Assembly: GCF_021155765.1 (NCBI RefSeq)
Contig: NC_060117.1
Location: forward strand, 5,608,001 to 5,672,000
Origin: Diprion similis
Taxonomy: Eukaryota > Arthropoda > Insecta > Hymenoptera > Diprionidae
Reading direction: 5' to 3'
Length of the DNA: 64,000 bases
Under the pieces are notes generated by a model. The model saw nothing but the letters and a program-made list of their open reading frames with translations. It searched no databases and was not told the DNA's origin. The position numbers were made by a program, and so were the translations under genes. The stretch's first letter is position 1. Each line of letters opens with the position of its first letter. Below are positions 12,861-25,600 of the stretch, in pieces.

Positions 12861-15301
12861 TGTATAAAATAATGAAATTGGACACTTACAGCACGAGACT
12901 GTAACTCGATCACTTCGAAGACATTATGCATTTCCTATTTACTATTTTTATGTATAAACTAAATGTACTTTGTAACAAGGCAATCATGTCCAACTCTCGT
13001 ACTAAATGTATTTGGAAAAATATCTTTCGTTTTGTGCGCTGATCTTGCTACATCGTGTTGCCAATAACATACGCCTATACATACATATTACAATTTTCGC
13101 CACTGTTATCCATTAATTGTCACGCAAACAATTATCTGTATCAATTCTGACGCTAAAAATTAACTGCGGACAAATTTACAAACAGATAAATTTATTTTAT
13201 TTATTACAAGGGCCGCTTTTCCTGCTTAGCGAGTTGTACAAAGGCTATGACGATAGGATTTGCTTTCCATATCAACTGGGCTATCTTTTCTCCATTTAAA
13301 GATGAAATACTTTGGATGAAAAAATTAAAAAATCGAATCTTGTTTTTTTTTTTCGTCTTTTTTTTTTTTTTTTTTTTTTTTGTTTTTCTTTTTCTTCTCC
13401 ATTAATCACGACATTTGGAATACCCAAAAGAAATTGAAGCTTGTTTTTTGATTTTAAAAATCAAATCAATAGTGCCGGTGAAGAAAGAACAGTGGTTCAG
13501 TTGATAGAAAAAAAAGTACGAAATACCGAAACAGAATGATGATAATTACAATATCACATTTAGTCGAAATTAAATTTGAAATGGCTGAGATATAATTGGG
13601 TATTTATGATTAAAGAAAAGTTGAAAAGATATGAATATAAGGAAAGTCCGTGCATCCCCAAAAAATTGCGCTGTATAGAGGCAATATCGCAACCTGTACC
13701 TCCTTAATAATAACAATAATAACAATAATAATAATAATAATAGTATCTCGGTGCCAGCTGGAAATGAGTTTAATGTCCCACTAGAAAAACAAATTTACTT
13801 TATAGAAATGTTTGTTGACGAAAAAGTAAAAAAAGAAAAAAAGAAAAAAAAAATTGTTAAATTGTTCATATAAATATATATAAAAGGCTAATTTTTACTA
13901 TGCACCAAAAAAATATTTTTATTGACGAAATCGTAATTTTTTTTTTTTTTTTTTTTAAACTTGTTTTTTTTATTATTATTATTTTTTTTTTGTAAATGTA
14001 CTTCATTTTTCTTTTAATTCTCTACTTAAATGTAGTATGTATAGATTAATGAATTTTCAATATTATTGAGACGGCATGTCATCCTCTGTCCTTTACATTG
14101 TATGTATAAGCATCCAAAGTTTATCTTCATGCTATTTTTCTCAACGTCTTGACGCCTGAAAAAAAAAAACTTTTTGTCAACCCCGGCACAAAATTACTTT
14201 CAATGTTGAAATATCCAGAATGATAATAATCACTAATAATTCGATTCAATAATTATTTTACGTTACGCAGTCCCTCGATGAAATAAAGAGGGGCGCGAGG
14301 GGTGGGAAAGAGGGGGGGGGGGGGGGGGAGGGGGGTTGAACGGGGGTTAAAATTACTATAATAATATATCAGAGCCCAAAAAGATAATGGCGTACAAAAA
14401 AGAAGGGGTGTTCTGTGCTGTGGTTAGTGAAGTGGTATCGATGAATTGTGCGAGCGCTCCTAATAATGACGCATACCTGAAAGATCCAGGTCAATTAATT
14501 GCCGTTCCAGATTTTTGTATATATATATATATATATATATACTTAAATATCGTGTTTGTGACAAAGTTAGAGTAATGTTTTTTTTTTCCTTTCTTTCTTT
14601 CTTTGTTAAATTCTTTTTTTTTTTTTACTTTTTTTTTTCTTCGATATATATTTCCTCTTTCTTTTCGCCAGTCATTTTTTAGTCAAAGTATACAGAATTA
14701 GACTGATCACATTCGCTTTCCAAAATTGACCAACCGCGAACGTTATTATCATACTTTGCGTAGTGTTTTTGACGTATTGTTGTTGTGTAGTTATAAAATT
14801 GATATTACGTTTCGAAAGTCGTGATCGTGATTTATCTTTGAATAAGTTTTATTAATTGATAAACAATTACATTTTCATTATACATAAAAATTTAATATTA
14901 CGATATTATTGAGAGATGTAAGGGAGGAACCATTCGCTTCGAAGTACATCGTTTAATCAAGTTCGCTCGAATATTAGTCACAATTACAACGTGAGTGAAA
15001 TTTTCCAGCAAGACGATATCTGTTGCTTTGGTTTTTTTTTTTTCCCCCCTTATCTTTTATTCGTATTTTCTTCCAATCGCACGATTTAATTCAAAGCTTG
15101 TGTTGGTCAAATTTGGTATAGCGATTGGAGAATCTGTTTGTTTGTGGACAGATTTTTCGGGTAGTGAGTTTTTAAAAAAGTGCCTTTTAAATGATGAAGA
15201 AGATGGGACCTAAATTAAAGAATACAGTAAAGCATTACTGTAGGTCGGACTGAGGCCAGGACACTTCTCTAGTTTATAAGTTTCATAGGTACTATACTAA
15301 A

Positions 15302-15343
<42 letters not shown>

Positions 15344-15544
15344 AATTGAAACTGTTCCTTTTTTTCTCCTTCTATTATATCTAGAAATCTTTATTTGTAA
15401 TAATGGACCCTTTGCCGTTTTGTAGTTTTTATATAATATTTAAATTATATAACAATAACGATGATAATGATAATAATAATAATAATAATATTAATAACAA
15501 TAATCATAGCGACAGTAAGCCAAACGATCCAAGTGAAACATATG

Positions 15545-15593
<49 letters not shown>

Positions 15594-15930
15594 ACTTCTT
15601 GACGTTGTGCATAAGACATGGTCGGAGGTAATATACAAGCTATGTTGGTGCTTTAAAATATTTGGTAGAAGTTCTTGAAAAACTTTGCTATTAAAATTGA
15701 AATGCAGATGGTAAAGTTATACTTGTCATTTATTTATCCAAATCCTTGAATATTTTATTTTTAACATTGTATTTTTATTGACATTTCGCAACTCACGAAA
15801 GATCTTCATTGTACATTTGCCAATTTTAATCGTGCAACGGGGGATAAAAGAGCAAGGATTAAACGAGTTTCAAACATAGATTGTCTTGTCTACAATATCA
15901 TCATGAATTTAATCGTGTAAAGTTCCAATG

Positions 15931-15972
<42 letters not shown>

Positions 15973-16154
15973 AAATATAAAAAAAGCGTGATAAAGTGAA
16001 TGCAAAAAATTTATACCTCGCTGTCTTAGATAAAGATATTTGAATTTATATTAGAAGCACAATGTGAAAAGGAAAAACACATAATTGTATGTAATATCTC
16101 CTTTTATAGGGTATATGCTCTTTCATTCGGAGCTCTGCACACAGTCGAATGTAT

Positions 16155-16193
<39 letters not shown>

Positions 16194-18262
16194 CCCTGTT
16201 ACCCGACGTCGAAATCGAATAAATTTAGAAAATATAAGGACAGAAACCGCAGTCTGTGCGTAGAGATTGAAAAAAAGAACGTACTCGTAATCTGCAAAAT
16301 GGATTACACGCAATAAACTTTTCGTTAAGCAGAGTAAACCGCTCTAATTTTTTTGTCACCCTTTGCGTACTCTATCTGCTCGTTCGAAGTTTAAACTACG
16401 TTACTTCCATATCGTATGTTTCAGACTTTTTTTTTTACTCGCCTTTGATCGCAAACCTCGTGCAATCACAATATACATTTACTTTTTTCAAATTGGCTCC
16501 GCGCTTGTCGTAACGTTCTCTTCGCACCTTCGTGAAATTTCTTGGCAGACGCGATTCGGTTGAAGGGAAAAAAAAAAAAAATTAATAAATAAATAATAAG
16601 AGAAAAAAAAAAAAAGAAAAAAAAAACTACCTCAATTGGTCAATTCGAACAATGAAAGTCAATTCGAAGAACCGACTTTAAAGAAATTTGTTAAGAATAA
16701 TATAGACAGATTAGTTTTTACCTGTATTCATTTTAAATCTGATCTCAAGAATTCTCTTACACGATTCAACGATATATGATAAAACTAATTTCTGTGCGTA
16801 CGAGCATAGAAACGTTTAGACGGATAGAAATTGAAGACACTAAGGCCAACGTATCGAAGTCAAAGTTTGAAAAAGGTATTGAAACAGATCAGTTAATTAC
16901 TTCCAAACATATTTTAATCCGATTTATTATTAATACAATAGTTACATTCTCAACGTTGTGTGTTATAATACCTTTTGTATCAAGGCGCACTTACGGTACG
17001 TCAATAATCCTTCCTAAGATTTATTTAAAAGAAGAGGAAAGAAAAAAAAAAAAAAAACAAACGAACATTCCTTTCGCGGAAAATCCCTGTCCATATAATT
17101 AAACAAGCACTTTTGTTGACGAGCGAAGGATTACGTACGCTGCGTTTAAAAAAGAATAGGCGATGTAATTTCTTGGTGCAAATTTTGCCTTCGTCGAAAA
17201 GATTTGAATGTGATTTGAGATTTTTCTGGATTATTTTAAGCGAACGGCAGATTTTGCGCACACGCCTAACTTACCACATATAATAAAATTAAGCTGTGCT
17301 ACAAATTTATCGTTATAAGATTTTAAAGATGTGATAGTTTTACGAGGAATACATAGAAGTGGAAAACCGTAAATTCCACCCTAATTAACCCTTGTTCAGC
17401 GACTTGTTATGTTCAAATATGCAGCGATTAGATGCTTAAGTCTACCAATGCTTTACCCATCACAGTTAGTTAGTTCCGCAGCTATTTAGAAAAAGAAGAG
17501 CCCTGTGCCATCGTATCAGTTATTTAATTTCCTCCTGAAAAGTAGTTGGCGTTTTTCATCAATGACGACTCTCTCTATTGAACGGCTAATAAAAAAGTGT
17601 GGGACAGTTTCTGGCTAAGAATCACGTGCAATTGTGTGTTTATCGAATTCAATATAGAACAGAACATAAAATTGTTGTCTTATTATACATTATTCTTGAA
17701 CAGAATTTTATTTCCTTTTACAAGATATAATATTTAATCAATGCTATCACCAACAACACGATGTGTTATTATCAAACAAGTTCCATCTAACTTTTCAAAG
17801 TAAACATACAAAGTGCGTTTATATGCACAAGCGTAAAATAAATCGTGCCCCGCTAATTCTGTCCATTGAGAGCGAAGGATTTCCAAATAAATTAACAGGT
17901 TCACCTTTCGAACGTTCCACTTTGAAAACGAATGACATTGGACATTCGCCTCTTTTCTAGTGAATATTCTACTCAACTATTTCAACCCCTGTTCTTTGAA
18001 AACTGGAAGTCTTCGTTACATCGCCATCATCAACCAGTTGTTTTGCACCCCTTATGAACTTATTTTGCTTTCAAGGTGTCCTTCTCTCATTGCTATCGAA
18101 AAACTCGAAGCTTAGGATCAGCAGCTTCCACCGTATTGCATCTACCCAATTTTTAAAGCTTGTGCAGTTGCTGTTATTTAATTAAACGACGCAAACTGCT
18201 GTCAAGGAAAATTTTTGGTTTCTTCTATTTAGTGAACTATACGTTGTGAAGATTTAAGTAAG
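12861..18262. other. Convergent intergenic region rich in simple repeats
   Basis: About 5.4 kb lies between the 3' ends of importin-7 and UBE2M. No coding exon is recognisable. It holds poly(T) runs (13361-13381, about 16157-16193), AAT/ATA repeats (about 13704-13741, 15299-15341), a poly(G) run (about 14311-14329), three long TA repeats (about 14517-14541, 15548-15586, 15934-15970) and a TTTC-rich tract near 14590. Long 3' UTR isoforms are the likeliest transcribed content. Confidence 0.5.
15934..15970. repeat. (TA)n microsatellite
   Basis: An uninterrupted alternating AT tract of roughly 35 bp, the same type as those near 14517-14541 and 15548-15586. Such tracts are hypervariable in length and hard to assemble exactly. 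Confidence 0.9.
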
Positions 18263-18268
18263 TTTATT
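18263..18268 (-). promoter_or_regulatory. UBE2M polyadenylation signal
   Basis: TTTATT on the plus strand (AATAAA in the transcript) lies about 200 nt beyond the UBE2M stop codon on the minus strand. Confidence 0.45.
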
Positions 18269-18470
18269 AGCCAAAAGCATAAAATACTTGATGGATTAAA
18301 TGTTTGGAGGCCTGGCAAGACGTGAAGAACGTAAATATGTATAAAGCAGACACACAGGTAACCGTTAGCACGCTGTGTTCTCCTCCGTTTCTCCAGTCTC
18401 TTGGTATTTCTCCTCCTCTAAGTCTGAGTCTTTGCAGGATTGTATACAGCATTGGTGAGGAGGCAGTGTA

Positions 18471-19768
18471 TCACTTGAGACACCGTTCAAAATAAAGTGA
18501 CCCTACGTATCCACCTCGCATTGCTTTTACCACATTCTGTTCAAATACTCTTCGATTGTTTTGTAACACCTCCGCCGCATCTTTGTTCAACGGATCTTCA
18601 GGATTCGGTTCCTAGGTAAAGAGAAAATTAAGAAAAAAATAAACAAACTAGATGCATAAGAATTAAATTAAAAGGTTTATTCATCTGTTGAGAAAAACAT
18701 TATCAAAAATAATGCACCAGCTTTTGTTTTAAACTTTAAAAAAAATCAACAACAATTAATTTCGCAACAAAAAAGCTCCGATGAACAATAAAAATATAGA
18801 AAATTATTTAAAAGGTGTAACCGAAGTTGATCGATCTAAATTGAACTGAAAAGTTGAAGGAAATGTAACAATTGACCCATAAAACATGCGATAATTTGAT
18901 TTTACTAGATATGTTGATAACAGAGTTTTTATAAGATATTCTTTGCGAACGAAAGACATTTTCATCAACTTCACTTGCAAGGTTGAAACTATTTCAACGT
19001 ATCCAATTTCTTTGTTTCTTGATACTTTTCAGCCCGACATATTTGCTCAATATATTCTTACGATGCAAGTTTTAAAAGAAAGACATAAAAGTGATGAAAT
19101 TCAGTGAGTGTTTAATACTTACCAGAAAGAGATACTGAAGGCCGTAAACAATCGAGTTTATTGTCAATACAGGTTTCCAATCTTCTCTAAGAATATTGAG
19201 GCAAACATTGCCTTCCAAGTCAATGTTTGGATGATAGACTTGTGTTTCGCACTTTACTTTAGGAGGTTCATGTGGGTAGTTTGGACCGACCTTAAAACTG
19301 AAGACGAATCTTCCGCCTCTGTAGAAACCCTAGAAATAGTTATAACGCGAGGTAAATACTTGGGACTCGTTTGTCGATCGATCAACGAAGAGACAACAGA
19401 GCGATTTGTGCTGCGGTTAGCGCAGCTTGAAGAATCGTTGCAAAGACTTAAATAGCTGGCGAAAAGAATTGAAAATACTTACTTCGTCGGGGCAGATTAT
19501 TAGTTTAAAAGTCAAGAGGTCATCTGGGTCTGGAAATTCTGTGCCACATGTCTTTGGCAGGTTGAGTTCGTTTATGTCTGGAATAAAAATGCGGCAAAGG
19601 TTAGTTGAAAATTTCTTTCACGATCGGATCCTGCTGCTACGTGACATAAAATGAAAAATCGCAACCTTTCGTGATCCTTAACTGCGCTGCAGAGGCCTTT
19701 TTCTGAGTTCCTGTCCTTGGTGATTCGCCATCTTTTTTCGCTTGTTTAAGTGAAAATAATTTAATCAT
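18471..19768 (-). CDS. UBE2M: NEDD8-conjugating E2 enzyme UBE2M/Ubc12, complete
   Basis: Takes NEDD8 from the UBA3-NAE1 E1 as a thioester and, with RBX1 and DCN1-like proteins, passes it to cullins (family knowledge). Exons (minus strand): 19768-19666, 19577-19483, 19329-19123, 18611-18471; total 546 nt, 181 aa plus stop, against 183 in human. The N-terminal extension [12 protein letters not shown] is the E1/DCN1-docking peptide that separates UBE2M from ordinary ubiquitin E2s. The UBC fold follows, with YHPNIDLEG and the catalytic Cys at residue 109 in [14 protein letters not shown]. The C-terminus, [14 protein letters not shown], is nearly invariant in the family. The exon 1 donor is weak (AAAG|GTTGCG) but joins correctly to give the Asp of DINELNLPK. 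Its 5' end faces XPR1. Confidence 0.97.
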
Positions 19769-22677
19769 GTTAGATTCTAATTTCGGCTACAATATAGCGA
19801 GGCATACAAATACTTTTTAAATTGAAGCAAAATCACAGAAGATTAAAAAATTCGAACCTACTAATTTTTGACAAGGGGGATAACTCGCTTTTCGGACCGT
19901 GCTTCTCCCCTGGCTATATTCACGTCTCGACAATATTTTACCATATAGTTAAACTCACGTCTTTCTAACCGTAAATACGAAAATTCATTAACCTCGATCA
20001 TTTTCGCCGGTTATTTTCTGCTCACGTATATCGTAAAAATCAACGCGATTTCGCCTCGAATAACCAAATACCTTGTTGGAGGCTTGTAATTAACAATTTT
20101 CACCGTTTAACGGCTGCACTTTGTAAGCTGGTAGTTTGGTTCAATCGAAAATGGCGCCTTTTGACCTTCTCCTCATTGGATGAAAAAATGGGCCCGTGTC
20201 GTCCATATTTAAAGGTCTTGAGTGAACCTAGACGCTTTGGCGATGCGTGGCTCCATAAACTTAGAAACTATGCTAAGAGCGTGAACTTCAGTTCTAAACA
20301 TCGTCATTGAAATTTCTGGCATACTTCAATGGTGAGTAAGGAAATAGTGTAGTAAATTGGCGTTGTCTAGGCATTCTCTATGGACGTATGCATAGAAAAG
20401 CAAGGTCAAAAAGGCGTAACGAGTCTAGCAGCCGAAATTACGTTTGCATATGACGTAGCGTAGAGCCGTAGACTGCATGTTTACTCTTCTACATCCACAC
20501 ATATCTGTGGGATTGCATTGTTTTTGTAGAATAGAATTATAGTAACAAATCGCAATGGCGTTAGGTAACCACTCTCTCACAATCGTAGGTTAATATTTGT
20601 TTTCCAAAGTTAACATATCTGTTCGAAACAATTGATAACCGTTGATATCTATTAAATTGTCGAATTAGGGTATACAGATAAGGGCAAATAAACGCAATAT
20701 ATGAAGTTGTGATCCGCTGAAAGAGACATTCGAATTTTACGCTCTGATGCTCATGACTCGTAGAGTCACGTGTTTTTGAGTGAAGTCCGTCGCACCGCGG
20801 TTGAGTGAACCTTTCACTCTACGAAAAAAAAAAGAAAAAAAAAAAAAAAGGAAACGAACGATATTCTCTGACGGCGATGAAACGTAACGATACTTAGCAG
20901 AAAGTAACTGCAATAGTGATATTGCAAAGTATCGATGTTTACACTGTTTACGCAAAGTGTCTGATGTGCAGTCAGTGATAATTGAAATTCGTACGAACGA
21001 TGATGTGTCCTGTAATACTACGATATACTATGTTATCGCCTGTGTCAATCTAGACGAATATTACTTCAACGAGAGATGTTAGTAAGAATTAATTGTTAAC
21101 GTTTTAAATTGCTCCAAACGAACTATTTATGATCTATTAATTCAGGCGTAGTCTGTTTAAAGTGGCAAACGAATCAGGGTAAATATTTAATTTTCCATAG
21201 CGCTTAGCCACGCTCTTTGATAAATCCGTTGATAAGGTTTTAGTGTTCTATAAAATAAACTAAAGATTGTTGCAGCGTTTATTAATTCACTTTACTTGCC
21301 CAACTTCGCAACTCTTCTCCAAGACTTATCGTAAGTACATTAAATTTAGTCAGAAAAATAGTTATTTAACAATTTACATCCTTAATTTCTTTTGTTTTCC
21401 TATTCCTTTGTCTTCATCTCATCTAGGCATCTTCAATCTCATACTTTAGGTTGTTGTCAATTGTCTTCTGTCAATTGTTTTCTGTATCTCATTGCTTTTC
21501 CATTGTTTATCTTCCTTTGTTTCTCTACCGATCCTCTTTTGTTTCATTAACTATCTAGAACCCATTTTATTTCAAAATAATTAAGTATTTATATATAAAT
21601 ATATGTATAAATAACGTATTAAATACCTATAATAACATATTAAAATTATTTTCCAAATATTATTTAGTTAACCTTAGTTTTGTCTAGATTTATGAGCTTC
21701 GTTAAACTCTTTTCAATTGTTTTACTCAGTCGTTTTGTTCATAATTCATCGATAAATACAGTAACAAAGATATTTTTATAAATAGAAACTTCGTTATTAA
21801 CATCAATCGTTGCACATAGAATCTTTTGAAATGAATATTCATTGTTCAATAACTTAATTTACTCAGATAATAGGAGAGACTCAAAGTCCTTTTTTGTGTA
21901 CACTTTAAAAAAACTAGAGAAACTTTCGAGTATTAAACGAACCGGAATTTTTTTTGAGCAAAGCGCTTTAGTTTTTCATTAGTTTTAACTAATCTTTGAA
22001 ACAAAGCAACAAATCGCATTGGAATTCCTCTCTAAAATATCGTTTCACGTTTCAACCCCTCAGACTTCACGACAAAATTCATTATATTCATGGTAGAAGA
22101 GAGAATTTCTCAATCAATATCCACGAACAAAGATTCCAATTAATTTAGTTTCTTATCACTCCCTCAATGGTGAATCAAATATTCTTTGAAACTCGCCGTT
22201 ACAGATTACGATGCGATTCATCTAAAATAATAATAATCCACTCTGTAATTGTGATACGAATAATGTAACAAGTATTTGTAAAATATGAATATTCTCACAT
22301 CTTCGCATTCTATTATGTACGCTAGTTTTAATCTCTTACAGTTTGATTCGCCGCTATCTTGTGTTCACTGTATTGTATGCACAGGGATAGATAATCCTGA
22401 TAAATATCAACAAGTACATTGAATTTCGTAAGCGTACTTCATCGTTATCGTTATAGCTGAGAAATCGGCTGTTGACTTGCTTCTGTTTTAAATCTTCTGC
22501 TACTTTTATTACTGCGAAATGTTTTTTTGTTTTTGTTTTTACAATTAGTAAATCTGTACTGTTTTAATCGTAGCATTTATAACGTATATGATATTAGAAA
22601 GACAATGGATTTTGATTTTTGTATGTTTGTTTCGTTTCAGTGTATGGCTGAATAGGATTTGAAATTACAAATCAAAC
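19769..22677. promoter_or_regulatory. Divergent UBE2M / XPR1 upstream region
   Basis: About 2.9 kb lies between the two start codons. The less AT-rich part, about 20130-20320, has an ATGGCGCC motif (near 20152) and an inverted CCAAT box (ATTGG near 20176), so it is the best promoter candidate. A possible XPR1 5' UTR intron would run from GTAACC at 20565 to the pyrimidine-rich acceptor ending at 22640 (TTCGTTTCAG); the joined leader would carry a short upstream ORF starting ATGGCG at 20554. This is inference from splice motifs. The rest is AT-rich and shows no coding sequence. Confidence 0.4.
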
Positions 22678-25600
22678 ATGAAGTTCGCGGAGCATCTTTC
22701 CGCCCATATTACGCCTGAATGGCGTAAACAATACATTAGTTACGAGGTAAAACTTATGGAAATTTTATAATTTTTATCATACTCATTAGAGTGTATCAAA
22801 AAAATTGACTATTTTTTTTTTTTTGGGAATAATATACTGAAAATATTGTTCAGGATAACGAAAAAAGGCGCCTGTTAAAATGGGAGCTCTTAATTTTAGT
22901 TTTAAGATGTGCCTCATCGCAATTTTCTACTTTCCGTAAGAATAACACAGCAAAAATAGTTCTTGCTCCTTGCCATTTTTATAACTAGATAACGACGCAT
23001 CGTACAGAAAATTCATAAACATGTTTTTGTAGGAAATTGAACGTTCTACAAAAAAGGTTTCTTGTCGTTTTACGATAAATCTACTCCTTCAAAAGTTATT
23101 TGAGGTCCTTTGTTGATGTTTTTGACCTCAAATAACTTTTGAAAGAATAGATTTATCGTAAAACGACAAGAGACCTTTTTTGTAGAACGTTCAATTTCCT
23201 AAAAAAACATGTTTATGAATTTTCTGTACGACGCGTCGTTATCTAGTTATAAAAATTGCAAGGAGCAAGAACCATTTTTGCCATGTTATTCTTATGGAAA
23301 ATAGAAAATCGCGACGAGGCACTTTTTAGTATTAAAATTAAGAGCTCCCATTTTAACAGGCGCCTTTTTTCGTTATCCTGAACAATATTTTCAGTATATT
23401 TTTCAAAAAAAAATAGTCAATTTTTTTGATACAATCTAATACTCATTCATAATGTTACATATTATTGATGTTTTCCCATAAATATTTCTAGGAAATGAAA
23501 GCCATGTTGTATACGGCCGTAGAAGAGGCTCCGTCCGTTGAGGTCGTGGAGCAGGAAACTATATCTCGTCACTTTGCGTCTTTCGACGAAGTCTTTTTCA
23601 CCTTCTGCGATCGCGAATTAAAGAAAATCAACACTTTTTACTCCGGTGAGATTCAATCGATGATCAAATTTTTATAAATATGAAAAACTACAAAAAATTT
23701 CCCAAGTCTTTGTCTACTGATCTGTACAAATTTGTAAAAAAATTAATTGACATTAAAATTTTGTGTAGAGAAGCTGGCGGAGGCAACGAGAAAATACGCA
23801 GCATTGCAAAGCGAGCTAAAAATTGCATCCGAAACGCATCATGGCGGAGGAAAGAATCGCGTTCGAAATACTACAAAAGCTCATCTGCCTGCTCGCAAAC
23901 TGAGGGAGCTAAAACTAGCTTTCTCAGAATTTTATCTCTCGCTTATACTTCTTCAAAACTACCAAAATCTAAACCATACCGGTTTTAGAAAGATACTAAA
24001 AAAACATGACAAGGTATTTTAACGTGGATCGTTCTAGCGAAGAGACTTTGAAAATCGCTAATTCTTGAATGAAAAATTGTGCGAAACAACAAGATTTGAT
24101 CTTCGACCAAATCCTTTTAATCAATCATTCCTTCATTCATTAATTTACGGATTTTCAATTCGATTTTTTAACCAATCTCAAATTAAAAATTACCTTCATC
24201 AACGTCGAACCGCTTTTTATTACTCAAATTTGTATATATCAGCTCTTGTCCGTCGATACTGGCTCCAAATGGCGAACAGAATTTGTGGAAACTGCACACT
24301 TTCACACGTCAAAGGACATCGACAGGCTTATTCAGGAGACGGAGACAACGGTTACCGCTGGCCTCGAAGGCGGCGACAGGCAAAGGGCTATGAAACGACT
24401 CCGTGTGCCTCCTCTTGGAGAACATCAAAGTCCTTGGACGACTTTCAAAGTCGGACTATTCTCTGGAAGTTTCGTTGTTTTGTTCGTCGCAGTTGTGCTG
24501 TCGGGTAAGAATTTTCTCAAACAATCTTCCATATCGTTACTCGTGTATATTAGAGCAGCTTGAATAATTTATTGAATTTTAGCAATATTCCACGACGGCG
24601 GCGAACGTCTCAAGGTTGCATTTCCCTTGTATCGAGGACCCCTGCTCGTTATTCAATTCCTCTTTCTGATGGGAATCAATGTCTACGGCTGGCGATCGTC
24701 GGGTGTTAATCACGTTTTGATATTTGAGCTCGATCCGAGGAATCATTTGTCAGAGCAACACCTGATGGAGTTGGCAGCTGTTCTCGGCGTCGTTTGGACA
24801 CTGAGTTTACTCAGTTTTTTATATAGCTCAAGCCTGAGCGTTCCGCCTTACGCGAATCCTCTCGCACTGGTCGTCATCATCATAGCCTTTCTGTTGAATC
24901 CTTTCAAAATGTTTCGACACGAGGCACGATTTTGGTTGCTTAAAATAACGGTGAGGCTTGTATTGCACAATATAAAAACAGAGTTTCCGAATCAGTGATT
25001 GAATCATGTTTCTCTCAACTACTTTGATTTTTCCAGTTTCGTTGCATCTCAACGCCATTACTGCCCGTCAACTTTGCCGATTTCTGGCTGGGCGATCAAT
25101 TGAACAGCCTATCGACTGTGTTTTTGGATTTTCATTTTTTGATATGCTTCTACATTACAAATGGAGATTGGTTCGAAGCCGGTGATACGCAACAGTGTTT
25201 GTCTGGGGCTTACATCATTAGATCGATACTCAACTGCCTTCCTGCTTGGTTTCGTTTTGCACAATGCATTCGCCGATATCGAGATTCAAAGGAAGCTTTC
25301 CCACACTTGGTCAATGCCGGCAAATATGCCACAACGTTTCTCGTCGTTATAACAAACACCTTGCGAACGCTTCACGCAGGTAAAATTATACCTTCGATCT
25401 TCGCGTGTTCTTTAAGGGGGGGGTAAGGGTTTACACTTTCGAAAAATCGAATATATTCACGAATATATTCTCAAAATTTTAAGTCGATCTGAGCAAAACT
25501 CTTGAAGAGGGGGGGGTAAGGGTTTCAGCGTAAAAAAAATACACTTTTTTTGTGAATTTTTTTTGAAAGTATGGATTGAGCAAATTTATTGAAACCTTTT

